From contig JBBMOL010000243.1 of the NCBI GenBank assembly GCA_037954665.1, positions 336,535 through 400,534 of the forward strand: a stretch of DNA of 64,000 nt, in the 5' to 3' direction. How positions within the stretch are numbered: the first letter of the stretch is position 1; the number at the start of each line of letters is the position of its first letter. The position numbers and the translations under genes are program-made. The notes under the pieces are model-generated. The model was given only the letters and a program-made list of their open reading frames with translations. It did no database searches and was not told where the DNA came from. Origin of the DNA: Laguncularia racemosa. Its lineage: Eukaryota > Streptophyta > Magnoliopsida > Myrtales > Combretaceae. Shown in pieces: positions 47,131 to 57,632 of the stretch.

Positions 47131-47989
47131 CTACTTCTGGAAGACCCTGTGGGCTAAGTTAGGAACTAAGTTATTGTTCTCTACTACTTGTCATCCACAG
47201 ACTGATGGTCAAACTAAGGTAGTAAATCAAACCTTATCTACGTTGTTGAGGGCTGTCATTAAAAAGAACATGAAAAGTTGGGAGGATTATTTGCCACATG
47301 TTGAATTTGCTTATAATCGCACAATGCATTCTGCTACTAAGTTTACTCCTTTTGAAATTGTGTATGGTTTTAATCCACTAACTCCTTTGGATTTATCACC
47401 TCTTCCTATTTTTTAGTATGTTATTCTAGATGGTAAGAAGAAAGCAAAATTTGTTAAACAGATCCATGAGAAGGCAAGGCTTAACATTGAACGAAGGACA
47501 GAACAGTATGTGAAATAAGCCAACAAGGGTCGTTGACAAGCTGTCTTTGAACCTGGAGACTAGGTTTGGGTTCACATGCACAAAGAGCGGTTTCCTGCAC
47601 AGCGTCAATCTAAATTACTTCCTAAAGGCGATGGACCATTCCAAATTCTTGAGCGCATCAATGATAATGCCTACAAGTTAAATTTGCCAGGTGAGTATCA
47701 AGTAAGTGCTACTTTTAATGTTATTGATCTGAGTCCTTTTGATGTAGGCGACAATTTGAGGACAAATCCTTTTCAAGAGGAGGGGAATCATGAGAGCCAT
47801 GATGGGAGTCAAGCTAGAAGATGGAATGTGGATCCTCTTGAAGTGCCACCTGGACCGATCACAAGAACTCAAGCGAAACGATTCAAGGAAGCACTTAACG
47901 GGCTGATAAAGGATATCCAAGAAGCCGGAAAAGAGTGGGGCAACCATGAGAATGACCTTGCATTTGTACAAGTCATTCAAGGAGATTAA
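47131..47989 (+). pseudogene. G1 integrase, second half and C-terminal tail
   Basis: Continues the G1 integrase after B. The third catalytic residue is changed: HPQTDGQTKVVN has Lys where the family has Glu (near 47215), which would abolish catalysis. Then SWEDYLPHVEFAYNRT. Stops occur at 47414, about 47514, 47533 and 47561. The frame is open from 47576: HMHKERFPAQRQSKL, GPFQILERINDNAYKLNLPGEY, then NPFQEEGN. The last ~66 codons lie inside the 3' LTR (47791-47989): NVDPLEVPPGPITRTQ, AKRFKEALNGLI, then a stop. This tail takes the place of a chromodomain. Confidence 0.88.
47775..47790 (+). promoter_or_regulatory. G1 polypurine tract
   Basis: AAGAGGAGGGGAATCA directly precedes the LTR start and is also translated (QEEGN) within pol. 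Confidence 0.85.
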
Positions 47990-48558
47990 AGCATAGGAGA
48001 TCAAAGCTGCCGGCCTTGACAATGCTGGCTTAAATGCTGTCGGCCTTGAACTGGCGTTGCAATTAGAGCGCGACAGAGGGACTACGCCGGCCTACTACGC
48101 CGCCGGCCTATATACCCGGCGTACATCCTACGTCGGCTACTACGTCACCTACTACGCCGCCGGCTTTCATTACCTGTTTGTTATTTTTCCGGACTTTATT
48201 ATGTTATGTCGTTTTGGGCTTTTGTTTTTATGAGTTGTAAACCCTAATATAAGCTACTAGGGTTGGAAAAACAGAATATAGAACATACATACAACATTGA
48301 TAAACACAATTTGAGAGAATTCCTCTCTTGGTTCTCCAAAGAAATTCTCTTGAACTTTTCGGATTTCTTCCGTGGCGTTCAAACCCGACTTATCAATCAG
48401 TCTTTCATCCCGATTGTGGCGTCAACAGAATATACCAAGGTTCTTGCCTCACCTATAAGCAATAGGTCGTGGTTCCATTTGATTGTTTTGGCATCTTGGG
48501 TTGCAATTCCAAACGTATTGGTATAGGGTTTCGTCACACGTGGGCGTGGTTCGTATCA
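47791..48558 (+). repeat. G1 3' LTR
   Basis: TGAGAGCCATGATGG...GGTTCGTATCA, 768 bp. The first 199 bp encode the pol tail. A GC-rich region at 48007-48175 is full of GCCGGCCT and TACGCCGCCGGC words. TATA-like TAATATAAG is near 48246-48254. The last 160 bp match the 5' LTR remnant. Confidence 0.92.
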
Positions 48559-49355
48559 CTTTTTTTTTTTAAGGTTTTTTTTTTCATGTATTTATAGTCA
48601 TTTTAAAGGGTTTTGAATGTTATTTCTATTTCAAAAGTCATTTTGATTGTTTGGATTTCAGAACATGATGCTAGGGACATGACAAATTGGGTATACCTAG
48701 TATGTATTTGGTTTAAGGCTTCTTTTTTTCTAATTAGATATATTAACCTAAGGGAATTAATCCTAACCACTTAGAACGTTTTTGGCACTTCCGATGGTGC
48801 ATTTATCCTTTGTTTCTTGCTAGAAATTCCAAAATTTAGCATAAGCACTTAGGATGTCTTCTCCAATGCTTCAGTTGTACCTTTCTCTCTTAGTTGGTGC
48901 TAATTTTGTGTTTTCCCTTTAGGATCTTTAATTTCATAAGTTTCCTAATGATATCCTGCCATTTTCAAATGTGGAGATAAGAAATTTCTAGATCTTATTG
49001 ATTTGGTCATGAATTAGAAGTTTTTGGTTACACCTTACTCATCTTTCCAATTTTTCTACTCCTAAATGGTTCATTTAGTCATCTTAACTCTCCACCACTA
49101 CCAAGGGCATGAATTTAATAAAAAATTCCCTTAATTAGCCCTTTAATCTTGACATCCAACATCCTTAAAATTCTAAAAATTCTAATCTTAACTAATCTTC
49201 ATGAAAGCTTCAACTGGATACACTTGTCCTTACATTCAACTAATGCTTCAACAATTTCACTTTTCCTAACCCCTAACAAGTGATAGTATGTTCACGGGCT
49301 GGGCTTCCAAGTTTGGGGTCACTATTCCATTTTCCATGGTAGGGGCCATTAGTAA
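48559..49355 (-). pseudogene. T ORF1, decayed middle segment
   Basis: Minus-strand sequence continuing from the ORF1 start at 49631. Frames are full of stops and I cannot follow a protein with confidence. T-rich runs near 48560-48585. Called ORF1 by position only. Confidence 0.3.
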
Positions 49356-49631
49356 TTAAGTATACTTCTTTAGGGTAGGTGCCAACTTGTAAGGCTTGAA
49401 ATCAAATGATGATGACTCAAGATCCAAAAAATAGGCCATAGCTCTAATTAGATCCCACTTAAGTTGTACCTTCATTAGAGACATCACTAGGCCATTCTTT
49501 TGCATAATGCAATCTTGATGTTCTTTGCTGAATGTATCAAACCACCTATGCAAGGTTTTTGTAGGATAAGCATATTGATTCCTATGGATTTCATTGACAT
49601 ACTCTGACCAGTCTTTAGTTCGGTTCTCCAT
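49356..49631 (-). pseudogene. T ORF1 N-terminal segment
   Basis: Open frame of 91 residues starting MENRTKDWSEYVNEIHRN, with KVQLKWDLIRAMAYF, SSSFDFKPYKLAPTL and a KKYT end. The pattern of aromatic, then S.FDF, then aliphatic-PT(L/V)-EYT resembles the DUF7745-type domain in ORF1 of Ogre/Tat elements. It lies just downstream (sense) of the tRNA-Arg PBS. Function unknown. Confidence 0.55.
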
Positions 49632-50258
49632 TTTAATACAGATTACAAAAAGAAAACAGGAAAAAACCGATTTTTTACGAAGCTAAAGAAATATAAGGAA
49701 AAGAGATTACAAAGACTATGATTTTGAACATTAACAAAATTGTAGCTTTATGCTTGCATTGCCACATTACTTTTCATTTGCAGAAACAAATAACACAAAA
49801 CACAAAATAAGAATAGATAAAAAGTGCACACATGGGAATGAGGGTAAGTTCTAAAGGTCTTCTAGCTTTGTAACTAGTGGTTACATCAAAGCTTAGAGTG
49901 GAATCACCTAATTGTTGTCAAGCAGTGGTATGCACCACTATAACTTGACAGATACACAATGACGTTCCGTCCTAATTTTCTAAATGACCCAAATCTAGAC
50001 ATATTTAGGCATGCATAGAAAAAGAACTTTCATAATAGCCTGTTAGGCCCTCTTTCCTCTTTCCCCTTTTTTGCTTTTGGCTTTTTCTTTTTTTCTTCTT
50101 TTTTTTTTCTGCATCATTGAAAACCTGGTTAGTACCACTATTTACAAAAAATAATTCACAAAGGTAAACAATAAGAAGGACATATACAAGTAATTAAAGG
50201 AATTTTAGATATATTAGAGAAAAATTGGTACACGACTAGTCCACTTTTGAAAAGACGA
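49632..50258 (-). other. T leader between PBS and ORF1
   Basis: About 630 bp of AT-rich sequence, with a TTTTTC-rich run near 50080-50110. No protein or other element evident. Confidence 0.5.
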
Positions 50259-50276
50259 TCCCTAGTAGAGTCGCCA
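50259..50276 (-). promoter_or_regulatory. T primer-binding site (tRNA-Arg type)
   Basis: The plus strand TCCCTAGTAGAGTCGCCA reverses to TGGCGACTCTACTAGGGA, the PBS type reported for Ogre elements and complementary to tRNA-Arg. It fixes orientation and the inner end of the 5' LTR. Confidence 0.82.
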
Positions 50277-52131
50277 TCCTATAGAGTCTATTTTTTGATC
50301 ATTTTCCTTAATTACAATCTACACTAAGTCCTACCTATTTATCATAGATCACTTGACTAAATTAAGGAAAATCAATTTTTAAAAGGAGTTGCCACCAACC
50401 TAAGTTGGATAATAAAGTTAAAGTTAATTGGATGGATTAAACTTAACTAGCTACTAGTCTGCGAAATTTCCTAAAAAAATGTTTTAGAAAAATATAAACC
50501 GAAGATACTGGATTCAAGGGCTAACCTATTAAAACCTAAATTATTACCATATAGAATTTTCAAGAATATTTACTAAATGGCCTTTACATTTATTTATTTA
50601 TTTTATTTATTGTATTTGCTACTATGTTATTTATTATTATTGTTATTTTTATTTATTTTTTTATGTTTTCATAAGATTTTAAACTTCTATTAAAAGAAAA
50701 TCTAAAGTCTAGAGTTTATTGTACTAATTTTTGTAAGGCTTTTATTGTTAATAACCTAAAGTCTTTATTCATTTGATTTTTCTAAAGTTTTTTTTTTTTA
50801 TTACGTTTGCTTTGAAGGTGCCTACGTACTTACTAGCCAAGATTAAACTGCTTGTAGTTCGCTTTTTTCTTTATAAAAATTTTAATTTGTTAGTTTAATT
50901 TTATTTAATAAAAAAGCACTAGGGTTACATTATTTAATCATATTAATTTTTATTAAAGAAAAACCTAAATGGCCTAGATTATCAGATCATTATTTTTGAA
51001 AAATCTAAACTAACCTAAGTTCGAAAAAAACCGCATATTAATTTTTTTTTTTCTTTTTTATTTGAATTTTTATTTCTAAAATTTCATTTATACTAAGATA
51101 TTTATTTTTTTATTTTTATTTTTCTAATTTTTTGTTATTTTTTTTATTTTTTATATATATATATTTTCAAATCTTAGCTTATAAAAAAATTATTTTTATT
51201 TTTATTATTTACTTATTTATTCATTATATATATATATATATAAGACTTAATTAACAATTTTTTTTTTATTTTTCGCCATCGGACAATGCTATACACCACG
51301 ATAACCTGATAGGTATTCTAAATTTATTACTTTTTTATTTTTTAAAATTAAAGATATTCTAAAAAAATGAATTAAAACATCTTAATTATCAAAATAAAGA
51401 ATAATAAATAAAAAAACCAATTGGATTACTATTTCGCGGGTCGGGTTAAATCATGGATCGTGGTGGGAAGGCTCCTTGTTGGTGACGATCTAGCGATCGT
51501 TAAGGGTGATTGATGGGTGTTTTCTTAGGTTTTTAGGGGTGGGGAATCATGGTGGTGTTGTTTTGGCCTAGAAACTAACCTAGGGTAATGTTTTGAAGGT
51601 AGCTAGCGGTGATGGTGATGGTGCTTCTCGATTCGAGCTTTTAGCAAGTCCTTGCTTCAAAAATCAACCCTTTCTTACTCTTCGCAACCTAAGGGAACTA
51701 ATCACACCTAAATTTAAGCTTGAGATTGAATGAAAGTGGTGGAATCTTAGAGAGAAGGTGGTAGTTGGTGGTGGGCATTTCTAGAGAGAGAAAGTTTTTT
51801 CTAGCCTTTTTAAGTTATAGCACCTTAGACTATTTACAGGAAACCATGGATGAGCTTGGGAAACCTCAGATTGCATCAAATCTAAGTAGGGGATAAACTC
51901 CATTTTTTATTTGATTTGTTTGTTTTTTCTTTCTTAAAATTGATGTTTATCGATTTTTTGGTTGAATGTTGATGGATTTGCATGGAAAAACCGGTTTAGG
52001 CAGGTTGGATTCATTGTTATCCGACCATTTTTCTCTTCTGAGGTTGTCGACATTTGTTTATGGAAGAAGATCACATGTGTCACATGTGCCTCCTTCGACC
52101 AATCATGTGCCGCTACGTGTCTACTTGGAGG

Positions 52132-53074
52132 AAAAAAAAAAGAAAATGGCATAAAGTGCCTCGGTGATGTGCTCAAGGGATCTCAATACCAATCAACAAG
52201 AACACACATAATTGATTCAATTCCAATTAAAAATGGCATGAAAAAATTGAAGACAAAATCCCTAAATGGCGTGAGAACAATGACCAACAACCCTAAATGG
52301 CGTAAGCCAAATTAAAAGTACTGCAAGTGGATTCCAATACCAGTCAATTACAAAGGAACAATTCAATTCCAATCCTTACAATTGGCATGAAAACCTAACA
52401 ATACATGAACCCTAATTTGGCATGAAAAAAACAAACAAAGATCAATCAATTATAACTAGATATTACTCACTAGCAATAATCAGATGCAACTTAAGAAAAT
52501 CTTGATATAACTCACAAGAAATCCCTAAGCTAACTCGCCATAATTCCACAAGTGAAATTGATAAGAGTAAGGTGGCGTAAAGAGAGCACTCCCATGGCAA
52601 CAAATTCAGATGTGTAATGTTAAAAAAAGTCCCCTTCTAACCTAATACTTACACTAAATAGGGTAAATTTAACAAAGAAAATTACAAGGGAAAAGTAACA
52701 AGTGTGGCCGGTTTTGCACTAAAGGAAATTACAAGTAAAACCCTCATAAGTAGCCAGCTTCTTACACCCTCCATGGAACATTATTGGACTGGTTCTTCTT
52801 TGTTTTATGTTGATCCAAGAATGACCTACAATTGAGCAATAGTGAATTTACCCGTCGTCCTGTAAAACCGAAAAATATACCTGCTACAATGTAGAGACAA
52901 ATTATTATGAAATAAATAAAGATAACATGTGGATGTTTGGAATCATTAGTTCAAATTGGATTCCCCACTACTGGATCCAAAGGTTTGATTCCCATCGCTC
53001 GGGTGGGATTTGATCTTGCAACCTGCCCCGACCCTACACGTACCAGACCAACACACAGACCAACTGAGCTAGCC
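52132..53074 (-). repeat. tRNA-derived SINE-like repeat split by S4
   Basis: Reverse strand from 53074: GGCTAGCTCAGTTGG contains a pol III A box (53060-53071). GATCAAATCC (53015-53006) fits a B box, about 45 bp away. After S4 the repeat resumes with GGCACTTTATGCCATTTTC and ends in a T run (A run at 52132-52141 on plus). About 105 bp once S4 is removed. A real tRNA gene is ruled out because the rest of the cloverleaf does not fold. Confidence 0.55.
52165..52997 (-). repeat. solo LTR S4, S3 family
   Basis: The plus strand TGATGTGCTCAAGG...GATTCCCATCG is flanked by perfect CTCGG duplications (52160-52164, 52998-53002). The end is CG, not CA. It resembles S3 (19869-20694) in length, ends and the CTGTAAAAC...GACAAATTATTAT block near 52860-52905. 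It is inserted in a tRNA-derived repeat inside the T LTR. Confidence 0.9.
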
Positions 53075-53455
53075 TATTTCTCGATTTATTATTGCATTCA
53101 ACTTACATATAAGCTAATGATCTTGATTAATTTTTATTGATTTGAGGTTCTTGAACTTAATTTAGAGTCTTATATTTCATTATTTTTATTGAAAATATCC
53201 ACAATTTTTATTAATTCTTGTTATTTATTATTTTTAAAAGTTTTTCCATTTACTTTTTTTATATTTATTTTTCCTTTTTCTTTTCTTTTTTTCCTTTTTT
53301 ATTATTTTTTTTGTTATGTATTATATATATATTTATAAACCAAGCATTTTTATTATTGCTATTATTTTTCTCTTTTTATTTATTTATTATTATTATTATT
53401 TTCTTTTATATATTTTTAAACAAATCTAGATGAGGGCAAAAATGGGATATTTATA

Positions 53456-54245
53456 AGCAGGTAGGACATTCTACAGACAGGTGTTGGAGAATCAAGAATA
53501 ACATCTGGGATTTGATTGATATAGGAGTAGTGTAGTTAGATTTCATTGAGCTACCCACTCCCAATGTTAACGACAACCCACTTCCCAATTATGGTCCTAC
53601 CATTAACATGATCATTTCGGAAGCACTTGAACTAGAAATTGATTTAGACAAGTTATCAATAAAGCAAGTAGAATGGAACTTACAACAACTTGACTTCCTA
53701 CTATCAATCTACCTAAATAATAGGGCACAAGCCAAGTCAACCATTTGTTAATTATTATTGGAAGGCAAAATCCAAGCATCCTACATTTGAAAAATGCTAT
53801 TTCCTAAGCCTTGCAACTTAACAATTCAAAAGGAGTTGAAGAAAAGATGGCATATAGGTGATCCCATGGTTAGTTTATTAGGGCAATATTTAGGGAAGTT
53901 CAATTATTTTGTTGACTATTCTATCTAACTGCCGGTCTATGAAGAACCTACCTTAAGTGTTTAGGGTTTAGATTTTGAAGGAGAAGATAACCCCTAGAAT
54001 GAGAAGAAGGATGATCAAATGGTTAACATGATAGGATCAAACTTCAAACCAGTGATCCTAAAATATTACAAAGAACTTGAACAAGAGAAAAAAGTCTTAA
54101 AGGCTAAGGAATATACTTTCCATATTCCTTTAGCACTTGAGAACTATAAGGCTGCTCTATTCAATTATACAATGGTTAATTAAGAGAAACCCTCAAGTTC
54201 TATCATTAGAAAAATCACTCAGTTAAGAAGGGTCTATAACCTTGA
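53456..54245 (+). pseudogene. Tat-type gag fragment U (opposite strand to T)
   Basis: A plus-strand frame begins KQVGHSTDRCWRIKN (zinc-finger end), then LIDIGVV, a stop near 53538, and LDFIELPTPNVND. This is clearly homologous to the T gag stretch at 19040-18900 on the minus strand. Further on, FNYFVDYSI near 53900 and PLALENYKAALFNY near 54128 match the T region 18665-18198. It starts abruptly at the outer end of the T LTR and stops at the E LTR, so T and E probably both inserted in this older element. Many stops. Confidence 0.7.
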
Positions 54246-54962
54246 TGATGTGCCTAAAAGGGGATTAAGCACATGCAAATTAAACCAAGTAACAATCTCT
54301 AAAGGACTAGCACAATTCGGTTCAAGGTGAAGTAATTGTAGCGTGACCCTAATTGCAATATATGGATCGAATGATGAATTACATGAAATAAATCAACACA
54401 ATAGTATAATCCTCAATAGTAATCACAAATTATACTCCAAAACCCACACGATTACTACTAATAATCCACAAGAAAATAACTGTGATCCCCCTTTCCAAAA
54501 CTAATACTTTTACGGCTCAAGAAGCATGCACAATGGATGAACCGAATTCAAGTGTAAAAGTAACTCAATTAAGCACAAAAATTCAAATGATTATGAAGCA
54601 AATCTGACCAAGAAATATCCCAATTCAACCCTAGATATTACACACTAGAGAAGAAAAGAAATCACAACAAAATGAAATTGATACGACTCACAATTTCAAG
54701 TGTTGCACTCGCCACAATTTTAACTCATAGGATTGAAATTGATAAGAGGAAATTTGAACTAGGAAACCCTAATTCTCTCACGTTAAAGTGAAGTGTATAT
54801 TCTAAAAATTGGCCTCCCAAAACCCTACTTTAAGCAAGTATTTATACTTGCACCCTTTAGGGTTAGAAAGTACACAAAATCACAACTATGCCACTTTTAG
54901 GGTGATTGGTCCAAATGAGAATTACAAACAAAATGAAAGTATCCTAAAAGGAATTACAACAT

Positions 54963-56591
54963 TGATGGGTGTCGAATCCAACAAAAATAAAACCTACTCG
55001 TAGACAATTATATGATTTTCATATAGTGGTGAGTAGGGTCAAATCCACATGGATTGGTAAAGATATTTCTATTTCAAAGAGAACAATAAGAAAAAGGAAA
55101 ATGGGGGGTTTTGTTTGTGAATCAAATAAAGTAAAACAAGGTAAGAAAATCAGATATTGGTAAAAGCCTAGCCAAAGGAATCAAGATGGTTTAATTCTAA
55201 GAATTGATCATCGATGCAAATGTTCTCTATTTTTGTTCTAGATAAATTGGTTATGGTTATTAACAAGCTCTAACAACCTATCTCTCCTTACTTCCTCGAT
55301 AACCTCCGACAAGGCTTTGAATTATTTCTCTTATTGATTAAACAACCCTTAGACAAGCGCTTAGGATTTAATCTATCAATAGCATTAAGATCTAGAGAGA
55401 CTACCAATTCATGCTAGTAGATTATAAGATAACCTATTTAAACATGATCAAACACCTCCATAACATGAATTCGATCATCTCTTTTATAACCAAACATGTT
55501 ATTGCGTCACTAAGACTAGAACAATCAAACAATTACGGATTTGATGTGCTAGTTGACAATATATTAACTTGCTAATTGAGTAGAAGAGCTCTATTCATAC
55601 CAATCAACAAAGATAATAATGACAAAACGATTAAAAGATATATGAATTCCCGAAAACAAAGAATAGAATAAATACAAGTCAATTAGACCTCACAATTCGT
55701 GGAGAATTAAACATCTATGACCCTTTGGCTAGAAAAGTAGCTTAGCTACTCATGTTCATCAACAAAACGAAAATAAAAGATAGAAACATAATGAACCCGG
55801 TTGCTTGCTCTGCCTCCGCATTTCCTTCTTCAAGATCCATGATTCCCAAGATCAAAAGTTCAAAAGTTGTCCTAACCCTCTAGGGTTGGTTCTATTTATA
55901 TTTTTAGGGGTAGCATGTGATCTTTTGCTAGCAAGATACGAAAATATCTTTCCTTTTCCAAGTAGATTTCGAGAAGTGAAGATTCGTCTGCCTGGCACGC
56001 CTCAACACACGGCCGTGGATCAAGCCGTGTCATCCTCTGTGCATATTCTTCAAGTCTTCATCCGCGCCCAGTGTGAACCACGGTCAGACACACGGCCAGA
56101 TTTCAAGCCGTGCCTTCATCTGTGCATAATCTTCAAGTCTTCATCCGTGTCCAGTGTGTACCATGGTTACACCCACGGCTAGATTTCAAGCCGTGACTTC
56201 ATCTGGTTGATGTTCCACACTCTCTTCTCCTTGGTCCTGGCTTCCACCACGGCTTCAAGCACGGTTTCTCCCACGGGTTCCACCACGGCCGTGCCTTAAG
56301 CCGTGTCTCTCTCTGTTCAAAGTCCTCATTTTTGCCTTCTTGTCCAGTGTGTAGCACGGTTTGAACATTGGCCGTGCCTCAAAACGTGCTTCCTCCGGTG
56401 GTGTAATTTCTTGTCTTGATCCAAGTTGTAGATGACTTCTCTAAAATACTTGAATTAACATCCTTGACTCCATTTAACCTGATTTATCACGATGATAGAA
56501 TTAAAGTACCATTTCCTTATGATTTCTATAAAATCAATAATAATTTAACACAATTTATACTATAAAGATTGAGTATAAAATGGCTCTATCA
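54963..56591 (-). repeat. C 3' LTR (left)
   Basis: TGATGGGTGTCGAATCC...TGGCTCTATCA, 1629 bp. Reverse-strand TATA near 55888-55897 (CTATTTATAT). A GC-rich cluster at 55995-56400 of ACACGGCCGTG, CAAGCCGTG and CCACGG words lies upstream of it, including an 83-bp tandem duplication. Confidence 0.95.
56041..56206. repeat. 83-bp tandem duplication in the C LTR
   Basis: Units 56041-56123 and 56124-56206 both start GCATA(T/A)TCTTCAAGTC and end TTCATCTG(T/G). Units contain CCACGG and AAGCCGTG words. The same pair is present in the other LTR. Confidence 0.92.
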
Positions 56592-56630
56592 AATTCCCCC
56601 ACACTTAAACTCTTGCTTGTCCTCAAGCAA
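56592..56630 (-). promoter_or_regulatory. C PPT module 1: PPT plus 7-bp hairpin
   Basis: AATTCCCCCACACTTAAAC against the LTR, then stem TTGCTTG (56613-56619) / CAAGCAA (56624-56630) with loop TCCT. Confidence 0.8.
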
Positions 56631-57632
56631 TTGCATCAAATCAATTGAGAAATCTATCATAGATTATACAAACTTTCTTTTCATCATTCCAAGCATCTAT
56701 TCATTTTGTAATTCATGACTAGTAATTTAATGTCTACTACTTCAACCCAATTGGTTTCCTGTGATCAAATTACTATGGACAAAATTCAATAGCAAATCTA
56801 AACAAAACAAACTTTAATCCTCATGTTTAGCAAAAGAATTTTTATTCCAAAAGTAAATACTTAATCCACTAAGGAAAAACACCCAATTAAACTTCATTGG
56901 ATATTATCAAGCATATAATCCTTGCAGTATAAAGTAAAAGCATATGGTATAAGCTCTTTGCTAGATATTCTCCCTTTTGTACATCTTTGTTTTATTCAAT
57001 GAATGTTTATATTCATGTTCTTTTGATTTATTCAAGCATCTGTTTTGACGGGTTTTTGCCCGCTTCTTTCATGAACTTTTGCCTTTTTCGCCCTTATCAT
57101 TATAGTGAGTTCATTGAGTCGGCAACATCCCGAGCTCATCACTCAAGTGACCGGGTTTTGAGATACCCCTACGGACTTTTCCTCACTCTAACATTCAAGT
57201 TTGAATACTCTTAACTCAATTAGTTGAATCACTGGAGTAATGACTATGCTTGATTCTTTTTTTTTTTTTAAGTGTTATGATTGCTTTACAAACAACTTCA
57301 AAGAGTATACAGTAGCTAATATAACCTAGAAGTAAACTTGTTTATTTTTCACTTATGGACTCGACTTACTCTTAGACTTCCAATTCTAAAGCTAAATACA
57401 AGGTAAATTTGTTTCTTAAAGATTTCACTACTTAATTTTAACCATGTATTCTAATCACAGCAGTGGGTGAGTAAAGCATTTGAACAAGTCAATTTTACAT
57501 TTTGTAGATGCTTATTACAACATTTAGTACAATCTCTAGATTTCATGATAATTTTGAAAAACTTTGGCTTAAAATTGCTTAAGGACAAACATTCAGAGTA
57601 TAAGTTAGTTCTCTATTCTCTATGTTTTATTA
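56631..57632 (-). other. C conserved noncoding region between PPT modules
   Basis: No credible ORF. Near 57112-57240: CATTGAGTCGGC, CGAGCTCATCACTCAAGTGA, CCGGGTTTTGAG, CCCCTACGGACT, CCTCACTCTAACATTCAAG and ATACTCTTAACTCA. These align with A at 23885-24010. T-run at 57258-57270. Confidence 0.65.

Larger units (their letters stand above)
31653..48558 (+). mobile_element. CRM-like chromovirus G1 (gypsy), interrupted by S2 and B
   Basis: Plus-strand order: truncated 5' LTR, iMet-type PBS, leader, gag, [S2], protease, RT, RNase H, integrase, [B], integrase C-terminus whose frame runs into the 3' LTR. The pol end with GPITRTQAKRFKEALNGLI, partly encoded by the LTR, and the NPFQEEGN motif fit CRM-type chromoviruses; I see no classical chromodomain. 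Lineage is a judgement from motifs. It lies in ORF1 of T. The 3' flank after 48558 is CTTTT; the left flank was deleted together with most of the 5' LTR. Stops and frameshifts are frequent. Confidence 0.87.
6417..53455 (-). mobile_element. Tat/Ogre-type gypsy element T, fragmented host of most other insertions
   Basis: Fragments on the minus strand occur in the order expected for this lineage: 5' LTR (53455 to ~50296), tRNA-Arg PBS (50276-50259), ORF1 start (49631-), [G1 and A], ORF1 end (~21826-21470), gag (20879-), [S3], gag-protease region, [D], protease, [S5], RT, RNase H, second RNase H, integrase (to ~7931), 3' UTR with minisatellite, and the 3' LTR start (6678). Reading frames resume across S5, D and S3 at their duplications, supporting one original element. 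Two RNase H domains and ORF1 upstream of gag are hallmarks of Tat/Ogre. All coding parts are heavily mutated, so it is old. The middle of ORF1 was lost in the A-G1 deletion. Confidence 0.8.
50277..53455 (-). repeat. T 5' LTR, carrying S4 and a SINE
   Basis: The inner end lies near 50280-50296, just after the PBS (a TG is at 50296). The outer end is near 53455, where the reversed start is TATAAATATCCC, differing from the canonical TGTAGACACCTC of the left copy mainly by transitions. Very AT-rich stretches at 50580-51260 include (TA)n near 51225-51241. About 2.3 kb once S4 is discounted. No ORF of note. Confidence 0.65.

Noticed and set aside
48000..48180. CpG-island-like promoter of a host gene
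   Set aside because: The cluster lies within the G1 3' LTR and recurs in other LTRs; the downstream sequence is T ORF1 remnant on the other strand.
53000..53075. Possible tRNA gene on the minus strand (A and B boxes)
   Set aside because: The acceptor and anticodon arms do not pair, the T run follows an unrelated tail, and a solo LTR splits it; a SINE is the better reading.
55805..56182. 125-residue ORF near the right end
   Set aside because: Spans the C LTR TATA and GC-rich region; an equivalent, differently broken ORF exists in the other LTR.
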